Shown here: positions 1-9,268 of the stretch, one piece after another
How the letters are laid out: every line of letters starts with the position of its first letter
How positions within the stretch are numbered: position 1 is the first letter of the stretch
Assembly: GCA_048499455.1 (NCBI GenBank)
Contig: JASNZV010000001.1
Location: forward strand, 186,001 to 250,000
Length of the DNA stretch: 64,000 nucleotides
Reading direction: 5' to 3'
Source: CFX5 sp023384495
GTDB taxonomy: Bacteria > Chloroflexota > Anaerolineae > Caldilineales > Caldilineaceae
Position numbers and translations under genes: made by a program
Notes under the pieces: model-generated
The model's input: the letters and a program-made list of their open reading frames with translations, nothing else
Databases searched by the model: none
What the model was told of the DNA's origin: nothing

Positions 1-1712
1 CTCAGCGAATAAGGGCCTGTAGCCGCATCAGCGCCCCGCGCCAGGATGAGATAGCGCCCAGTCTGCTGCAAGGTGTAGCCGCTGATGAGGGCATTGACGC
101 CGCTGCCGCCGTTGTTGTTGAGAGCTACCCGGTTGCCGTTGGGGTCGAAGAGTTCCAGGTAGGGGTCGACATTGCCACTGGTGCGGCTCATATAGATGTT
201 GACTCGCTGCCCGGCCACACCGTTGAAGAAGTAGTGGTCGCGGTCGTTGGCCGGGTTGATCGACCCGCTCAAGGTCTGGTTGAGGAGAATAGTGCGGAAG
301 TCATCGTTGTCGCAGGTGATCAGCGCGCAGAGCGAATTGTAGACGTCAAGGCGCCGTTTGGTCACAAAGCCGCCGCTCCGCTGGTCGGTGATGAGCGGGC
401 TGGTGTTGGTGGTCAGCGCGTTGATGATCTGGGGCACGGTGGCATTGGGCGCCGCGTGTTTTAACACGGCGACGGCGCCGGCCACGTGGGGGGCAGCCAT
501 GGACGTGCCGCTCTTAAAGGCGATGGGGTTGTTGGCATTGGCGGCAAAGGCGGGCGGCACCGCCGCCAGGATGCTGGAACCGGGCGCCCACAGGGTGGTG
601 AAGAGGTTGACATTGGAGCTTCCGGCCACCTGATCATTCTTGGTGGTGTTACCGACACTGATGGCAGTGCTCACACAGGCCGGCGACCCCATGGCGTTGC
701 GCTGCCCACCGTTGCCCGCCGCAATCACCGTGGCGATGTTGAAGGCGCGCAGCAGGTCAATCGCGAGCTTGGTGGGGTCGATGTCGCAGGGGATCGGGAA
801 AAAGTCGGCGCCGCCCAGGCTCATGTTGGCCGATGCAATGCTATAGGTGTTGCGCAGCGCAAAGACGCGATTGAGCCCGGCAATGTAGTCCGACGGGAAA
901 GCCAGCACACAGGGGCTGGTGCGGCCCGCGCTGTTGCAGGGGCGCACAATGCCAAAATCGGTCATGCGGGTGAAGACCTGGATCGAGATAAGGTTGGCGC
1001 CAGGGGCCACGCCGGCTGCGATGGCGGCGACATGGGTGCCGTGGTCGCAACTGCTGATGTTGTTGCAATGAAGTCCCGAATTGTTGGCGGTCGAACTGCT
1101 GCCTCCCCCAGGGCAGAACGAGCTGGCGCCAATCAGCGCGTTGTTGGTCGAGTAACAGGCTTCCGAGACGACCTTACCGACCAGGTTCGGATGATTCTTA
1201 TCCACGCCTGTGTCAAGCACGGCGACGACTTGCCCCTGCCCGCGATAGAAGATGGTGTGGCCAACATCGGCCCGGATGAGGGGCACGCTGTCGGCAAGCG
1301 CCGGAGGAACAGGCTTGTCTTCGTGGACAGTGGCGACATCCGGGTCGGCATGGAGCGCAGCCAGCGCCTCGGCTGAATAAATGGTCAACGCGAGCGCGGG
1401 GATATACTCGTAGGTCTTGACGTTGGTCACCTCGAAGCGGGTCATCCGCGCCAATACGGCCTGCTGTGTGTCGGCGATGGCGGATTCCATCACGCCTGCC
1501 GCGCGCACGTCGTCGAACGCCTCGGGACTATAGCCCGGTACGTTGAGGGTGACGATCAACGGCGCCGCGCCCACGGTGTCGATCTGCGCCGCCACGCTGG
1601 CGTCCACTGCGGCGGCGTCCGATTGCGCCAGCAGTGGCCTACCTTGTCCAGTGAGCATCAGCAGAGCCAGCACCAGCGCCAAGCCGAGCGATACTTTACC
1701 CATTTTCAACAT
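1..1712 (-). CDS. Subtilisin-like (S8) secreted serine protease with PPC domain, C-terminus cut by window edge
   Basis: Secreted endopeptidase of the subtilase family. The ATG at 1712 follows a strong AGGAGG and begins a signal peptide (basic start, Leu/Val-rich core, cleavage near LLAQS). An I9-like propeptide region follows. The catalytic triad is visible: Asp in VLDTGVD (about residue 167), His in HGTHVA (about 224) and Ser in GTSMAAPH (about 404). After the catalytic domain comes a pre-peptidase C-terminal (PPC) beta domain, with NDRDHYFF and YLELFDPNGN. About 570 residues are present and the frame is still open at position 1, so the true C-terminus lies outside the window. The start overlaps the small ORF at 1696-1932, which suggests a short operon. 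Substrate unknown. Confidence 0.93.
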   Translation of the reverse strand, partial: MLKMGKVSLGLALVLALLMLTGQGRPLLAQSDAAAVDASVAAQIDTVGAAPLIVTLNVPGYSPEAFDDVRAAGVMESAIADTQQAVLARMTRFEVTNVKTYEYIPALALTIYSAEALAALHADPDVATVHEDKPVPPALADSVPLIRADVGHTIFYRGQGQVVAVLDTGVDKNHPNLVGKVVSEACYSTNNALIGASSFCPGGGSSSTANNSGLHCNNISSCDHGTHVAAIAAGVAPGANLISIQVFTRMTDFGIVRPCNSAGRTSPCVLAFPSDYIAGLNRVFALRNTYSIASANMSLGGADFFPIPCDIDPTKLAIDLLRAFNIATVIAAGNGGQRNAMGSPACVSTAISVGNTTKNDQVAGSSNVNLFTTLWAPGSSILAAVPPAFAANANNPIAFKSGTSMAAPHVAGAVAVLKHAAPNATVPQIINALTTNTSPLITDQRSGGFVTKRRLDVYNSLCALITCDNDDFRTILLNQTLSGSINPANDRDHYFFNGVAGQRVNIYMSRTSGNVDPYLELFDPNGNRVALNNNGGSGVNALISGYTLQQTGRYLILARGADAATGPYSL

Positions 1713-1932
1713 ATTTCCTCCTGTTTGTGGAACAGCCAAAACTCACCCCCGCCTGTGTTGGCAACTTGACGATCTCCCATATCGTTCTCCAGTATCGGGT
1801 TCGCACGGAGGTCTCCTTCGCATACGTTGTCAACTGTCGATGTATGGTGTCCTGCGCGACACGCCGTATCGCCAGACCCGTTGCAGGCGTCATCCTTGTC
1901 AGGGCATACTGGATCATCGCACAGTAGGTCAT
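1696..1932 (-). CDS. Small hypothetical protein (78 aa), coupled between two genes
   Basis: A short basic ORF with no recognisable domain. Its ATG overlaps the stop of the upstream small gene in an ATGA arrangement (1929-1932), and its last 17 bases overlap the start of the protease, whose Shine-Dalgarno AGGAGG lies inside it. This chain of overlaps would suit translational coupling. Codon use is less G/C-biased at third positions than in neighbouring genes, so it may simply be a leader or a spurious ORF. Function unknown. Confidence 0.3.
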   Translation of the reverse strand: MTYCAMIQYALTRMTPATGLAIRRVAQDTIHRQLTTYAKETSVRTRYWRTIWEIVKLPTQAGVSFGCSTNRRKYVENG

Positions 1933-2141
1933 GGCTCACCGGAAGATTTGTCATCGAGGGTGCGCTCAACCTGCTCGCGCAGAAATGCGATGAGCAGTTC
2001 CAGATCGGTAAATCCACGACGCACCCCCGTTTGAAGATGAATCAACATAAACCGGTGAGCTTTCTTTCGAGTCACCGGGGCCGTGGGCCAGCAGCGTAAC
2101 AGATAGGATTGCTGGGCAAAGCGGGCATGGGGAGAACTCAT
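1929..2141 (-). CDS. Small conserved-type hypothetical protein (70 aa)
   Basis: A 70-residue protein starting at an ATG preceded by AAGGA. The pattern SYLLRCW...HRFMLIHLQTG...FTDLELLIAFL resembles a small soluble family common in Chloroflexota and other multicellular bacteria, where a short beta-rich segment (W/HVQSGERR-like) is followed by a helix with LxxLIAFL. I recognise the pattern only from general knowledge; no function is established. It would be the first gene of a three-ORF run ending in the protease. Confidence 0.5.
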   Translation of the reverse strand: MSSPHARFAQQSYLLRCWPTAPVTRKKAHRFMLIHLQTGVRRGFTDLELLIAFLREQVERTLDDKSSGEP

Positions 2142-2273
2142 TGTGCATCCTTGCAGACCATCAGTGGGATCGATATACTTGGCAGCGTAGCAGAAGAACG
2201 CTAACCAAACGTTAATCGGGTGCTGACCGGGGTTTGATTAGCGCAAGCTTTTGGCGGGTTGGAAACCCGCTTC

Positions 2274-2347
2274 TGACAGCGAAACGTCGCTGCAGCGACT
2301 TGATTTTCAGCGCCTGCGCCCAGGGGGCGCCCGGCTTCTCACTGTCA
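2274..2347. repeat. Palindromic repeat family 3, copy a (intergenic 2142-2419)
   Basis: The element runs from TGACAGCGAAA to TTCTCACTGTCA and contains a GTCGCTGCAGCGAC hairpin and a GCGCC/GGCGC hairpin. Similar elements occur at 10659-10718, 13746-13804, 22861-22920 and, as a fragment, 39341-39372. The rest of the 278-nt gap 2142-2419 holds a further GGGCGCC-type inverted repeat at about 2359-2381 and no convincing gene. Confidence 0.7.
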
Positions 2348-2419
2348 AGAGCCGGCTCGGGCGCCCGTTGGGCGCCATTGCAGATAACATTGCAGATAAA
2401 GAGTGTCCGGTAGCAAAGA

Positions 2420-5400
2420 GTGATGGTGGATGAATTACGATTGACCTTACTAGGAAGCGGGCAGATCCATCTCGGCGCCGCGCCGCTGACCCAACTATCC
2501 CTGGCAAAGGCGCAGGCGCTGCTCTTCTATTTGGCGGTGACTGGGCGTCCTGCGGCGCGCGGCGAGATGACGGAACTACTTTGGGGCGAGCTTGCGCCAG
2601 ACGACGCCCGCCGCAATTTGCGCGTGGCGTTGACCAAACTGCGCCAGGCTGTCGGCGGGCATTTGCACATCACACGCACCAGCGTCGCCTTCAACAAGAC
2701 AGCGCCCTACTGGCTGGATGTCAATGAATTTATCCAACAGGCGCAAATGGGCGCACAACCTGGAGCAACGTTGCCCCCCCAACACGTCAGTGCGTTGGAG
2801 GCGGCGCTGGCGCTTTATCAGGGCGAGTTTCTTCAGGGTTTTGGCGTGGCGAATGCGCCTGCGTTCGAAGAGTGGGCGATTGTGGAGCGCGAACGGCTCC
2901 ATCAAATCGCTCTCCAGAGCGGCGAGACACTGGTGGATCATTACCTGGCTACACAGAGTTATACCGCCGGCATCGACCTGAGCCGTCGCTTGCTCACGTG
3001 GGCGCCCTGGCAAGAGACGTTGCATCGAAAGCTGATGATGCAATTGGCGGCCACTGGGCAGCGCGGCGCCGCGCTCCAGCAATACGAAAGCTGTCGCCGC
3101 ATCCTCAGCGAGGAATTGGGCGTCGAACCCGAGCCAGCCACCGCGGCGCTCTATGAACAGCTCCGCAACGTTACGTACGACAGTAGCGTTTCCACCGGAA
3201 GCGCCCAGCCCCCACACCAATCCGAAACCCCCAATCCCCCCCCTCCCCACAATTTGCCCGCGCCCACCACTTCCTTCTTGGGGCGCGACATTGAGCTCGC
3301 CCAGATTGCCGCGCTGATTGCCGACCCCACCTGCCGGCTGCTTACGCTGCTGGGCCCCGGCGGCATTGGCAAAAGCCGTCTGGCCCTCCAGGCTGCGTAC
3401 GGCCATACGGCCCCCAATCGCCGCTTTGTCGATGGGATATTCTTTGTTTCGTTGGCCGCCGCTACCCAACTGGATGAGGCCATCCCGCTCATAGCAGCGG
3501 CGGTGGGGTGCATCTTTTCAGGGCAGCGCGCCCCCCGCAGCGAGTTGTTGCACCATGTACAGAGCCGGGCGCTCTTGCTCGTGCTCGACAACTGCGAACA
3601 CCTGGTGGATGAGGCAACTTTCTTTGCCGAGATGTTGGCCGCCGCGCCGCAACTCATGTTGCTCGCCACCTCGCGTGAGCGCCTCCGTCTCTACGAAGAG
3701 TCAATTTTTGATGTTCGCGCGCTGTCGGCGCCGCCCGCAGAGGTTCACAAGGCCGATGAATTGATCGCTTCAAGCGCAGTGCAGTTATTTGTCGAGCGCG
3801 CTCGCCGCGTCAATCTGGCATTCGACTTTATCGCTGAGGCCGAGGCGGTAGCCGCCATCTGCCGCCTGGTGGAGGGTATTCCGTTGGGGATCGAGCTGGC
3901 CGCAGGCTGGGTGCGCAATCACTCCTGCGCCGCCATCGCCGAAGCCATCCGCCAGGGGATCGATTTTCTGGCCTCACAGGTGCAAAACGCGCCCCCTCGC
4001 CACCGCAGCCTGCGCGCCGCGTTTGATCACTCGTGGCGTCTGCTCGACCAGGCCGACGCGGCGCTTTTCAACCGGCTGGTTGTCTTTCGCGGCGGCTTTG
4101 ACGCGCAAGCCGCCCAGGCTGTGGCCGATGCCTCGCCGACGGCGCTGATGCGGCTGACAGACAAGTCGCTCGTGCAGCGACAGCCCGACGGGCGCTATTC
4201 GGTCCATGAACTGCTGCGCCAATATGGTGAGACCAAGATCAAGACGAGTGAACGGGCCTCCACACAGGAAGACCATGCCCGCTACTATGCGGCGCTGGTA
4301 GCCCAACAGCAGCCCTTTCGCGAGAGCGAAACCGAGATGGCGGCCATTGCGCGCCTGCGCGCCGATTTCGACAACATCCGCGCCGGGTGGCAGTGGCTAC
4401 TTGGGCGGATTTACTCAATCGGCGGCCCAGCGCCAGCTGACCCATCCGCGCTTGCCGACCTGGCCCAATCGTATGCGCCTATGCTCGCCTATTTTCTGTT
4501 GCGCGAGTGTCGCTATGAAGAGGGCCGACAGCTTTTGACCGCGGCCGAAGCCGCTATGGTCCGCGCCGGGTGGGATGGCTTGGCTGCGCCATCGCAGGCG
4601 CAGACGACGCTGGCGCAGCTTCGTTCGCTGCTGGCCGACCTGCTCTTCTATCTCAGCCAATTCACCGAAATCGAGAGACTGATTGAGAAAGCCTTACCCC
4701 CACTGATCGCCGCCGGCCAGACTGTCGAGGTGGCCGAGGCGTTGGCGCGGTTGGGGCGCGCTTATCTGCGCATGGGCCGCTACGACGAAGCAGAAACGGT
4801 GTTGCAACAGAGCATCGAGCACTATCACGCTGCGGGCGAGGAGAAGCGGATCGCGCTGGCGCTCAATGCGTTAGGCATTGTCCACAGCAATCAGGGGCGA
4901 TTCGCCGAGGCGCGCGGCTATTACGAACAGTGTCTCGCCATCTTCCGCCGCGCCGGTTACCAGCGCGGCATTGCCAACATGCTCAGCAATCTGGGCAGCA
5001 ACTATGGCCGCGCCGGTGACTTTGCCAGGTCGTTGCTGCTCTATCAAGAGACCTATCAGATTGCCCTCCGTATCGGTGACCGGTTGACCACCGCGATTGC
5101 GCTCAGCAACCTGGGCAGCGTCTCCCGATCGTTGGGGCGACATGACCAGGCGCTGCGCTATTACGAAGAGAGCCTCGACCTCTGCCGCGCCATCGGCGAG
5201 CGGCGCTGGACAGCAGCCAGCCTTAACGGGTTGGCGCTCAATTGGATCGAGCAAGGGCGCCTGGCTGCTGCGTACGACCATGCGCGCGAGGCGCTCACCA
5301 TTGCCGCGGCCATCGACAGCGCGCCCGATGTGATGGATAGCCTGTCGCTGCTGGGCCAGGTGCTGGCAGCCCAGGGTGAAATTGAACGGGCGTACACAAT

Positions 5401-5557
5401 CCTCCATTTCGTCGATACGCAACCCGTAACTCAGTTCTCGGCCCGGCAACGTTGCCACCAATCTCGCGCGGCGCTAGAACCAAGGCTGGCGCCGGCAGCG
5501 GTTGTTCGGTTGCGCCGGCGCGCCCAACGGATGACGCTCGCCGAACTTGAGATTTAG
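2420..5557 (+). CDS. SARP/BTAD-type transcriptional regulator with NB-ARC ATPase and TPR domains
   Basis: A 1045-residue AfsR/LuxR-like STAND regulator. The N-terminus (about 1-95) looks like a winged-helix OmpR-type DNA-binding domain. It is followed by a bacterial transcriptional activation (BTAD) helical domain (about 100-250, including EEWAIVERERLHQIAL). A Pro-rich linker leads to a P-loop ATPase (GPGGIGKSRLALQAA near residue 311, LLLVLDNCEHL Walker B near 390). The C-terminal third has several TPR units with the LGxxYxxxGxxxxA pattern (about 740-1000). The start is GTG 2420 or ATG 2423; they differ by one residue. Such proteins usually sense a ligand or partner through the TPR/ATPase part and activate nearby genes, but the target here is unknown. 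It stands alone, followed by a palindromic repeat. Confidence 0.92.
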   Translation: MMVDELRLTLLGSGQIHLGAAPLTQLSLAKAQALLFYLAVTGRPAARGEMTELLWGELAPDDARRNLRVALTKLRQAVGGHLHITRTSVAFNKTAPYWLDVNEFIQQAQMGAQPGATLPPQHVSALEAALALYQGEFLQGFGVANAPAFEEWAIVERERLHQIALQSGETLVDHYLATQSYTAGIDLSRRLLTWAPWQETLHRKLMMQLAATGQRGAALQQYESCRRILSEELGVEPEPATAALYEQLRNVTYDSSVSTGSAQPPHQSETPNPPPPHNLPAPTTSFLGRDIELAQIAALIADPTCRLLTLLGPGGIGKSRLALQAAYGHTAPNRRFVDGIFFVSLAAATQLDEAIPLIAAAVGCIFSGQRAPRSELLHHVQSRALLLVLDNCEHLVDEATFFAEMLAAAPQLMLLATSRERLRLYEESIFDVRALSAPPAEVHKADELIASSAVQLFVERARRVNLAFDFIAEAEAVAAICRLVEGIPLGIELAAGWVRNHSCAAIAEAIRQGIDFLASQVQNAPPRHRSLRAAFDHSWRLLDQADAALFNRLVVFRGGFDAQAAQAVADASPTALMRLTDKSLVQRQPDGRYSVHELLRQYGETKIKTSERASTQEDHARYYAALVAQQQPFRESETEMAAIARLRADFDNIRAGWQWLLGRIYSIGGPAPADPSALADLAQSYAPMLAYFLLRECRYEEGRQLLTAAEAAMVRAGWDGLAAPSQAQTTLAQLRSLLADLLFYLSQFTEIERLIEKALPPLIAAGQTVEVAEALARLGRAYLRMGRYDEAETVLQQSIEHYHAAGEEKRIALALNALGIVHSNQGRFAEARGYYEQCLAIFRRAGYQRGIANMLSNLGSNYGRAGDFARSLLLYQETYQIALRIGDRLTTAIALSNLGSVSRSLGRHDQALRYYEESLDLCRAIGERRWTAASLNGLALNWIEQGRLAAAYDHAREALTIAAAIDSAPDVMDSLSLLGQVLAAQGEIERAYTILHFVDTQPVTQFSARQRCHQSRAALEPRLAPAAVVRLRRRAQRMTLAELEI

Positions 5558-5560
5558 ACC

Positions 5561-5638
5561 GCGGTTGCTTTGAAAACGCGCATGGGGACTCGGCCAAAGC
5601 TGCACAGAAACGCGCGTTTTCAAACAGAGCTGCGTATA
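5561..5638 (+). repeat. Palindromic repeat family 1, copy 1
   Basis: A ~78-bp element running from GCGGTTGCTTTGAAAACGCG to CGCGTTTTCAAACAGAGC plus TGCGTATA. The inner inverted repeats TTTGAAAACGCG/CGCGTTTTCAAA flank a variable loop. It lies in the gap between the regulator and the phosphohexomutase. Four more copies in this window share the same ends but differ in the middle. Confidence 0.85.
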
Positions 5639-5753
5639 GGATATCCCCACTACCCAACCATCGTTTTTCTATCCCCTTGCCTTGCTGCTATACTTGCAAA
5701 GACATTGTCGGCTATTTTTCAAGCCTGATTCACGCACCTAAAGGAGTGTCCCC

Positions 5754-7181
5754 ATGAGCGATATCAAGTTTGGCACCGACGGCTGGCGCGGACGCATCGG
5801 CGATGATTATACCTTTGCCAACCTGCGCCGTTGCGCGCAGGGGTTTGCCAATTATCTAAAGGAGCAGGGCAAAAATGGCAGCGTCGTGGTCGGCTATGAT
5901 CGTCGCTTTATGGCGGATCATTTTGCCGCCGCCGCCGCCGAGGTACTGGCCGGCAACGGGTTTCGGGTTCACCTGACTGACGACGCCACGCCCACGCCGG
6001 TGATCAGCTTCAGCGCCCCCAACAAGGGCGCCGTGGGGGCCATCAACATCACCGCCAGCCACAACCCACCCGAAGATTGCGGCTTCAAGGTGCGCGACGA
6101 GTCGGGTGGGGCCATCGCGCCCGACGGGCTGACCCGGATCGAAGCGGCGATCCCTTCGGCCACCAACGCGCGGGCGATCAAATCCATGCCGCTGGCCGAA
6201 GGGATCGCAAAGGGGAAAATCGAAATTTTCGACCCCAAACCGGCCTATCTGGCCCAGCTTGCCCACCTCATTGATGTACAGCCGATCAAAGAGGCCGGGC
6301 TAAAGGTGCTGGTAGACAGCATGTGGGGCAATGGCGCCGGCTGGCTCAAGGGCATTCTGGCCGGCGGCAAAACCGAAGTGATCGAAGTACACGCCGACCG
6401 CAACCCGATCTTCCCCGAGATGAAACGGCCCGAACCGATCCCGCCCAATGTGGATGCCGGGCTGGCCGCCGCGCGCCGGCGTAAGGCCGACTGTGTCTGT
6501 ATCACCGATGGCGACGCCGACCGTTGCGGTTTTGGCGATGAGCACGGCCAATTTGTCGACCAGTTGCGCGTCTATGGGCTGCTGGCCTATTACCTGCTCG
6601 AGGTGCGCGGCGAGCGGGGCGCCATTGTCAAAACCATCAGCACCACCTCCATGCTCGACAAGCTGGGCAAACTCTACAACATTCCGGTGATCAACACCGG
6701 CGTCGGATTTAAGTTTGTGGCGCCGGCCATGGTTGAGCACGACGCGCTCATCGGCGGCGAAGAGAGCGGCGGCTATGCCTTCCGCGGCCACGTGCCCGAA
6801 CGCGATGGGATTGTCGCCAACCTCTACCTGCTCGACCTGATGGTGCGCACAGGGAAAAAGCCAAGCGAACTGCTTGCTGACCTCTTTGCCAAGGTGGGCG
6901 CCCACTACTACGACCGGGTCGACATCCGCACCAACAACGAAATGAAGGCGGCGGCCAAAGACCGGCTCGACGCCGTCGCAACCGATGGGTTGACCCTGGG
7001 CGGGCACCCCGTGGTGGAAAAGGTCACCATCGACGGCTATAAATTCATGATGGAAGATGGCGGCTGGCTGCTGGTGCGCTTCTCAGGCACCGAGCCGCTC
7101 ATCCGCATCTATACCGAAACGACCGACCAGGCTGCGGTCAAGACAATCCTGGCCGATGGCCAGGCGCTGGTTGGGTTGTGA
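5754..7181 (+). CDS. Phosphoglucomutase/phosphomannomutase (alpha-D-phosphohexomutase)
   Basis: Moves a phosphate between C1 and C6 of a hexose phosphate, feeding nucleotide-sugar or cell-wall synthesis. The 475-residue length is standard for the family. Landmarks are FGTDGWRG at the N-terminus, the phosphoserine loop TASHNP (about residue 101), the metal-binding loop DGDADRCGF (about 252), the sugar-binding loop GEESGGY (about 340) and the phosphate-binding loop RFSGTEPLIRIY near the C-terminus. The ATG has AAGGAG 7 nt upstream. The sequence does not settle whether glucose, mannose or glucosamine phosphate is preferred. It is followed by a strong hairpin terminator and appears monocistronic. 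Confidence 0.94.
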   Translation: MSDIKFGTDGWRGRIGDDYTFANLRRCAQGFANYLKEQGKNGSVVVGYDRRFMADHFAAAAAEVLAGNGFRVHLTDDATPTPVISFSAPNKGAVGAINITASHNPPEDCGFKVRDESGGAIAPDGLTRIEAAIPSATNARAIKSMPLAEGIAKGKIEIFDPKPAYLAQLAHLIDVQPIKEAGLKVLVDSMWGNGAGWLKGILAGGKTEVIEVHADRNPIFPEMKRPEPIPPNVDAGLAAARRRKADCVCITDGDADRCGFGDEHGQFVDQLRVYGLLAYYLLEVRGERGAIVKTISTTSMLDKLGKLYNIPVINTGVGFKFVAPAMVEHDALIGGEESGGYAFRGHVPERDGIVANLYLLDLMVRTGKKPSELLADLFAKVGAHYYDRVDIRTNNEMKAAAKDRLDAVATDGLTLGGHPVVEKVTIDGYKFMMEDGGWLLVRFSGTEPLIRIYTETTDQAAVKTILADGQALVGL

Positions 7182-7187
7182 AGAATC

Positions 7188-7220
7188 AACTGACTGTCAC
7201 CCTGGAGGTGACAGTCAGTT
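7188..7220 (+). terminator. Rho-independent terminator-like hairpin (palindrome family 2, copy 1)
   Basis: Seven bases after the mutase stop there is a perfect 14-bp stem (AACTGACTGTCACC with its complement) and a CTGGA loop, followed by TTGTTTG. The GTGACAGTCA core recurs at 23878-23911 and 39216-39256. Confidence 0.8.
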
Positions 7221-7341
7221 TGTTTGAATTGCCGGCCAGTTGGAAATCCCAACTACGTTCATTTGTTAGACTATGTGATAAAATGAACAATCGATTCGTG
7301 CAATTGTTGACGATAGTTTGAACAGGGTTTGTGCAATTTAT

Positions 7342-8190
7342 ATGTTGGTGGATAGCCATTGCCATCTCGATCTCGAACCGTTTGACGCCGACCGCGACGC
7401 CGTATTGGCGCGCGCCATCGCCGCTGGCGTGGAACTCATCGTCAACCCCGGCATCGATCTGCGCCATTGCCGTCAGGCCATTGCGCTGGCCGAACGATAC
7501 CCGCAGGTATACGCCGCCGTCGGGATTCACCCCAACAGCAGCGGCGACTTTCGTCCGGCCCTGCTCGATGAGTTGCGCAGCCTGGCCGCCCATCCCAAGG
7601 TGGTGGCGATTGGCGAAATTGGCCTCGACTACTACTGGAAACAGGTCGAGCCGGCTGTGCAGGCAACGGCCTTTCAGGCGCAACTGGCGCTGGCCGCCGA
7701 GCTGGGGCTGCCTGTGATCATCCACAACCGCGAGGCCACCGACGATGTGGCGACAGTCCTGCGCGCTTGGGTGCAAAGTCCCGCCACCCGCAATTCGACG
7801 CTGGCGAGGCGCCCCTTTTGGGGCGTGCTCCATGCCTTTGGCGGCGATCTGGCCCTGGCCGAAGAGGCCTACGGCTGGAATTTTGTGGTGAGTCTGGGGG
7901 GGCCGGTCACCTTTGCCAATGCGCGCCGCCTGCACAAATTGACGCCTCAGTTGCGGCTGGACCGGCTGATGCTCGAAACCGATGCGCCGTATCTGACGCC
8001 ACACCCCCATCGCGGGCAGCGCAACGAGCCGGCGTATGTGAGGCTGGTCTGCGAACAGTTGGCCCGGCTGACCAATCGCCCCGCGGCAGACATTGCCCAG
8101 GCGACCACACACGTAGCCCACCGTTTTTTTGGATGGGAGGAAGGTCTCGTTGTCCAAGCTCAGCCCGATGTCCCAGCCATTTGCGCTTGA
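7342..8190 (+). CDS. tatD: TatD family metal-dependent DNase/hydrolase
   Basis: A TIM-barrel metallohydrolase of the TatD family, whose members act as 3'-5' exonucleases or deoxyribonucleases in DNA repair and RNA turnover. The open frame reaches back to TTG 7318, but ATG 7342 begins exactly at the family start MLVDSHCHLD, so that start was chosen (282 aa). Metal ligands appear in DSHCHLD, EIGLDYYW, VIIHNRE, LHAFGG and LETDAPYLTP, in family order. The C-terminal 15 residues are extra and overlap the next gene, which suggests translational coupling. Confidence 0.93.
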   Translation: MLVDSHCHLDLEPFDADRDAVLARAIAAGVELIVNPGIDLRHCRQAIALAERYPQVYAAVGIHPNSSGDFRPALLDELRSLAAHPKVVAIGEIGLDYYWKQVEPAVQATAFQAQLALAAELGLPVIIHNREATDDVATVLRAWVQSPATRNSTLARRPFWGVLHAFGGDLALAEEAYGWNFVVSLGGPVTFANARRLHKLTPQLRLDRLMLETDAPYLTPHPHRGQRNEPAYVRLVCEQLARLTNRPAADIAQATTHVAHRFFGWEEGLVVQAQPDVPAICA

Positions 8191-9265
8191 ATATCGCCCG
8201 CCCCAACCCGCTACGCCCGTGGTGGATGCAGCGGTGGGTGGATACACGCCGCCGCTCGATATCAATCAGCTCTTGGCGCCGGTGCGAACTGGGTTGCAAC
8301 AGGTCGAAACAAAGATCAAGACGGTCGATGAATCGGTCTTTGCGCCGTTGGCGTCGGCCTTTTTGGAGCTGATCGGCAGCGGCGGCAAGCGGCTGCGCCC
8401 GGCGTTGGCGTTGCTCGCCGCGGCGATTGACCCGGCAACCATCGATGCGCAGACCTCAGCGCGCGTGGTTGCGCTGGCCGCCGCAGTGGAGATGCTGCAC
8501 ACCTCGACGCTCGTCCACGATGACGTGATCGACGGCGCGCTGCTACGGCGGGGCGCGCCTACGCTCAACGCCACTTGGAACCGCGGGTCGACGATCCTGG
8601 CCGGCAACTTCATGTTTGGGACGGCGGCCCACTTTTCCGCCGAGACGCACAACCCGCGCGTCATTCGCCTCTTCGCCGATACGCTGCGGATCATCGTCGA
8701 CGGCGAGCTGCGCCAGTTGGCCGCCCGCCACCAGTTTGACCAGGCGAAAGAGAGCTACTACGAGCGCATCTACGCCAAGACGGCCAGCCTCTTCTGCGCC
8801 GCCACCGAGGGCGCCGCCATCCTCGCTGGCCTGCCCGAAGCGGCCATCCAGCAACTGCGCGATTATGGCTACCATCTGGGCATGGCGTTTCAGATCGTCG
8901 ATGACATCCTCGATTTCACCGGTGACGAGCGCACATTGGGCAAGCCAGCGGGCAGCGACCTCCGCCAGGGCACGCTCACGCTCCCATTTTTCTATCATTT
9001 ACAACAGCAGAGAGAGCCGGCGCGGCTGCTCCAGCAACTGGAAGAGGCGCAGGCGCAGCTCGATGATGGCGAGCCAGCCGCGTGGCAGACGCTGGTGGAT
9101 GAGACCGTGGCCCAGGCGCGCAACGGTGACGCCATCGTCGCCGCCCAGCGTGAGGCCGAGCACTTTCTGGCCCACGCCCGCGCCCAACTGCACGGTTTCC
9201 CCGACAATGTCTACAAGCAGGCCATGTTGGGCCTATGCGACTTTGTCGTGCAACGAACCTACTGA
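8150..9265 (+). CDS. Polyprenyl diphosphate synthase (trans-isoprenyl diphosphate synthase)
   Basis: Condenses isopentenyl diphosphate units into a linear polyprenyl diphosphate, for example a quinone side chain. Family landmarks are GGKRLRPAL, the first aspartate-rich motif HDDVIDGALLRRG and the second VDDILDFTGD. TTG 8150 is preferred because GGGAGGAAGG lies just upstream; TTG 8129 and ATG 8168 are alternatives. The gene overlaps the end of tatD by 41 bases, and the next gene starts 3 bases after its stop, so the three are probably one transcript. Residues before the first motif do not fix chain length; heptaprenyl- to decaprenyl-type is likely. Confidence 0.92.
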   Translation: MSKLSPMSQPFALEYRPPQPATPVVDAAVGGYTPPLDINQLLAPVRTGLQQVETKIKTVDESVFAPLASAFLELIGSGGKRLRPALALLAAAIDPATIDAQTSARVVALAAAVEMLHTSTLVHDDVIDGALLRRGAPTLNATWNRGSTILAGNFMFGTAAHFSAETHNPRVIRLFADTLRIIVDGELRQLAARHQFDQAKESYYERIYAKTASLFCAATEGAAILAGLPEAAIQQLRDYGYHLGMAFQIVDDILDFTGDERTLGKPAGSDLRQGTLTLPFFYHLQQQREPARLLQQLEEAQAQLDDGEPAAWQTLVDETVAQARNGDAIVAAQREAEHFLAHARAQLHGFPDNVYKQAMLGLCDFVVQRTY

Positions 9266-9268
9266 ACC

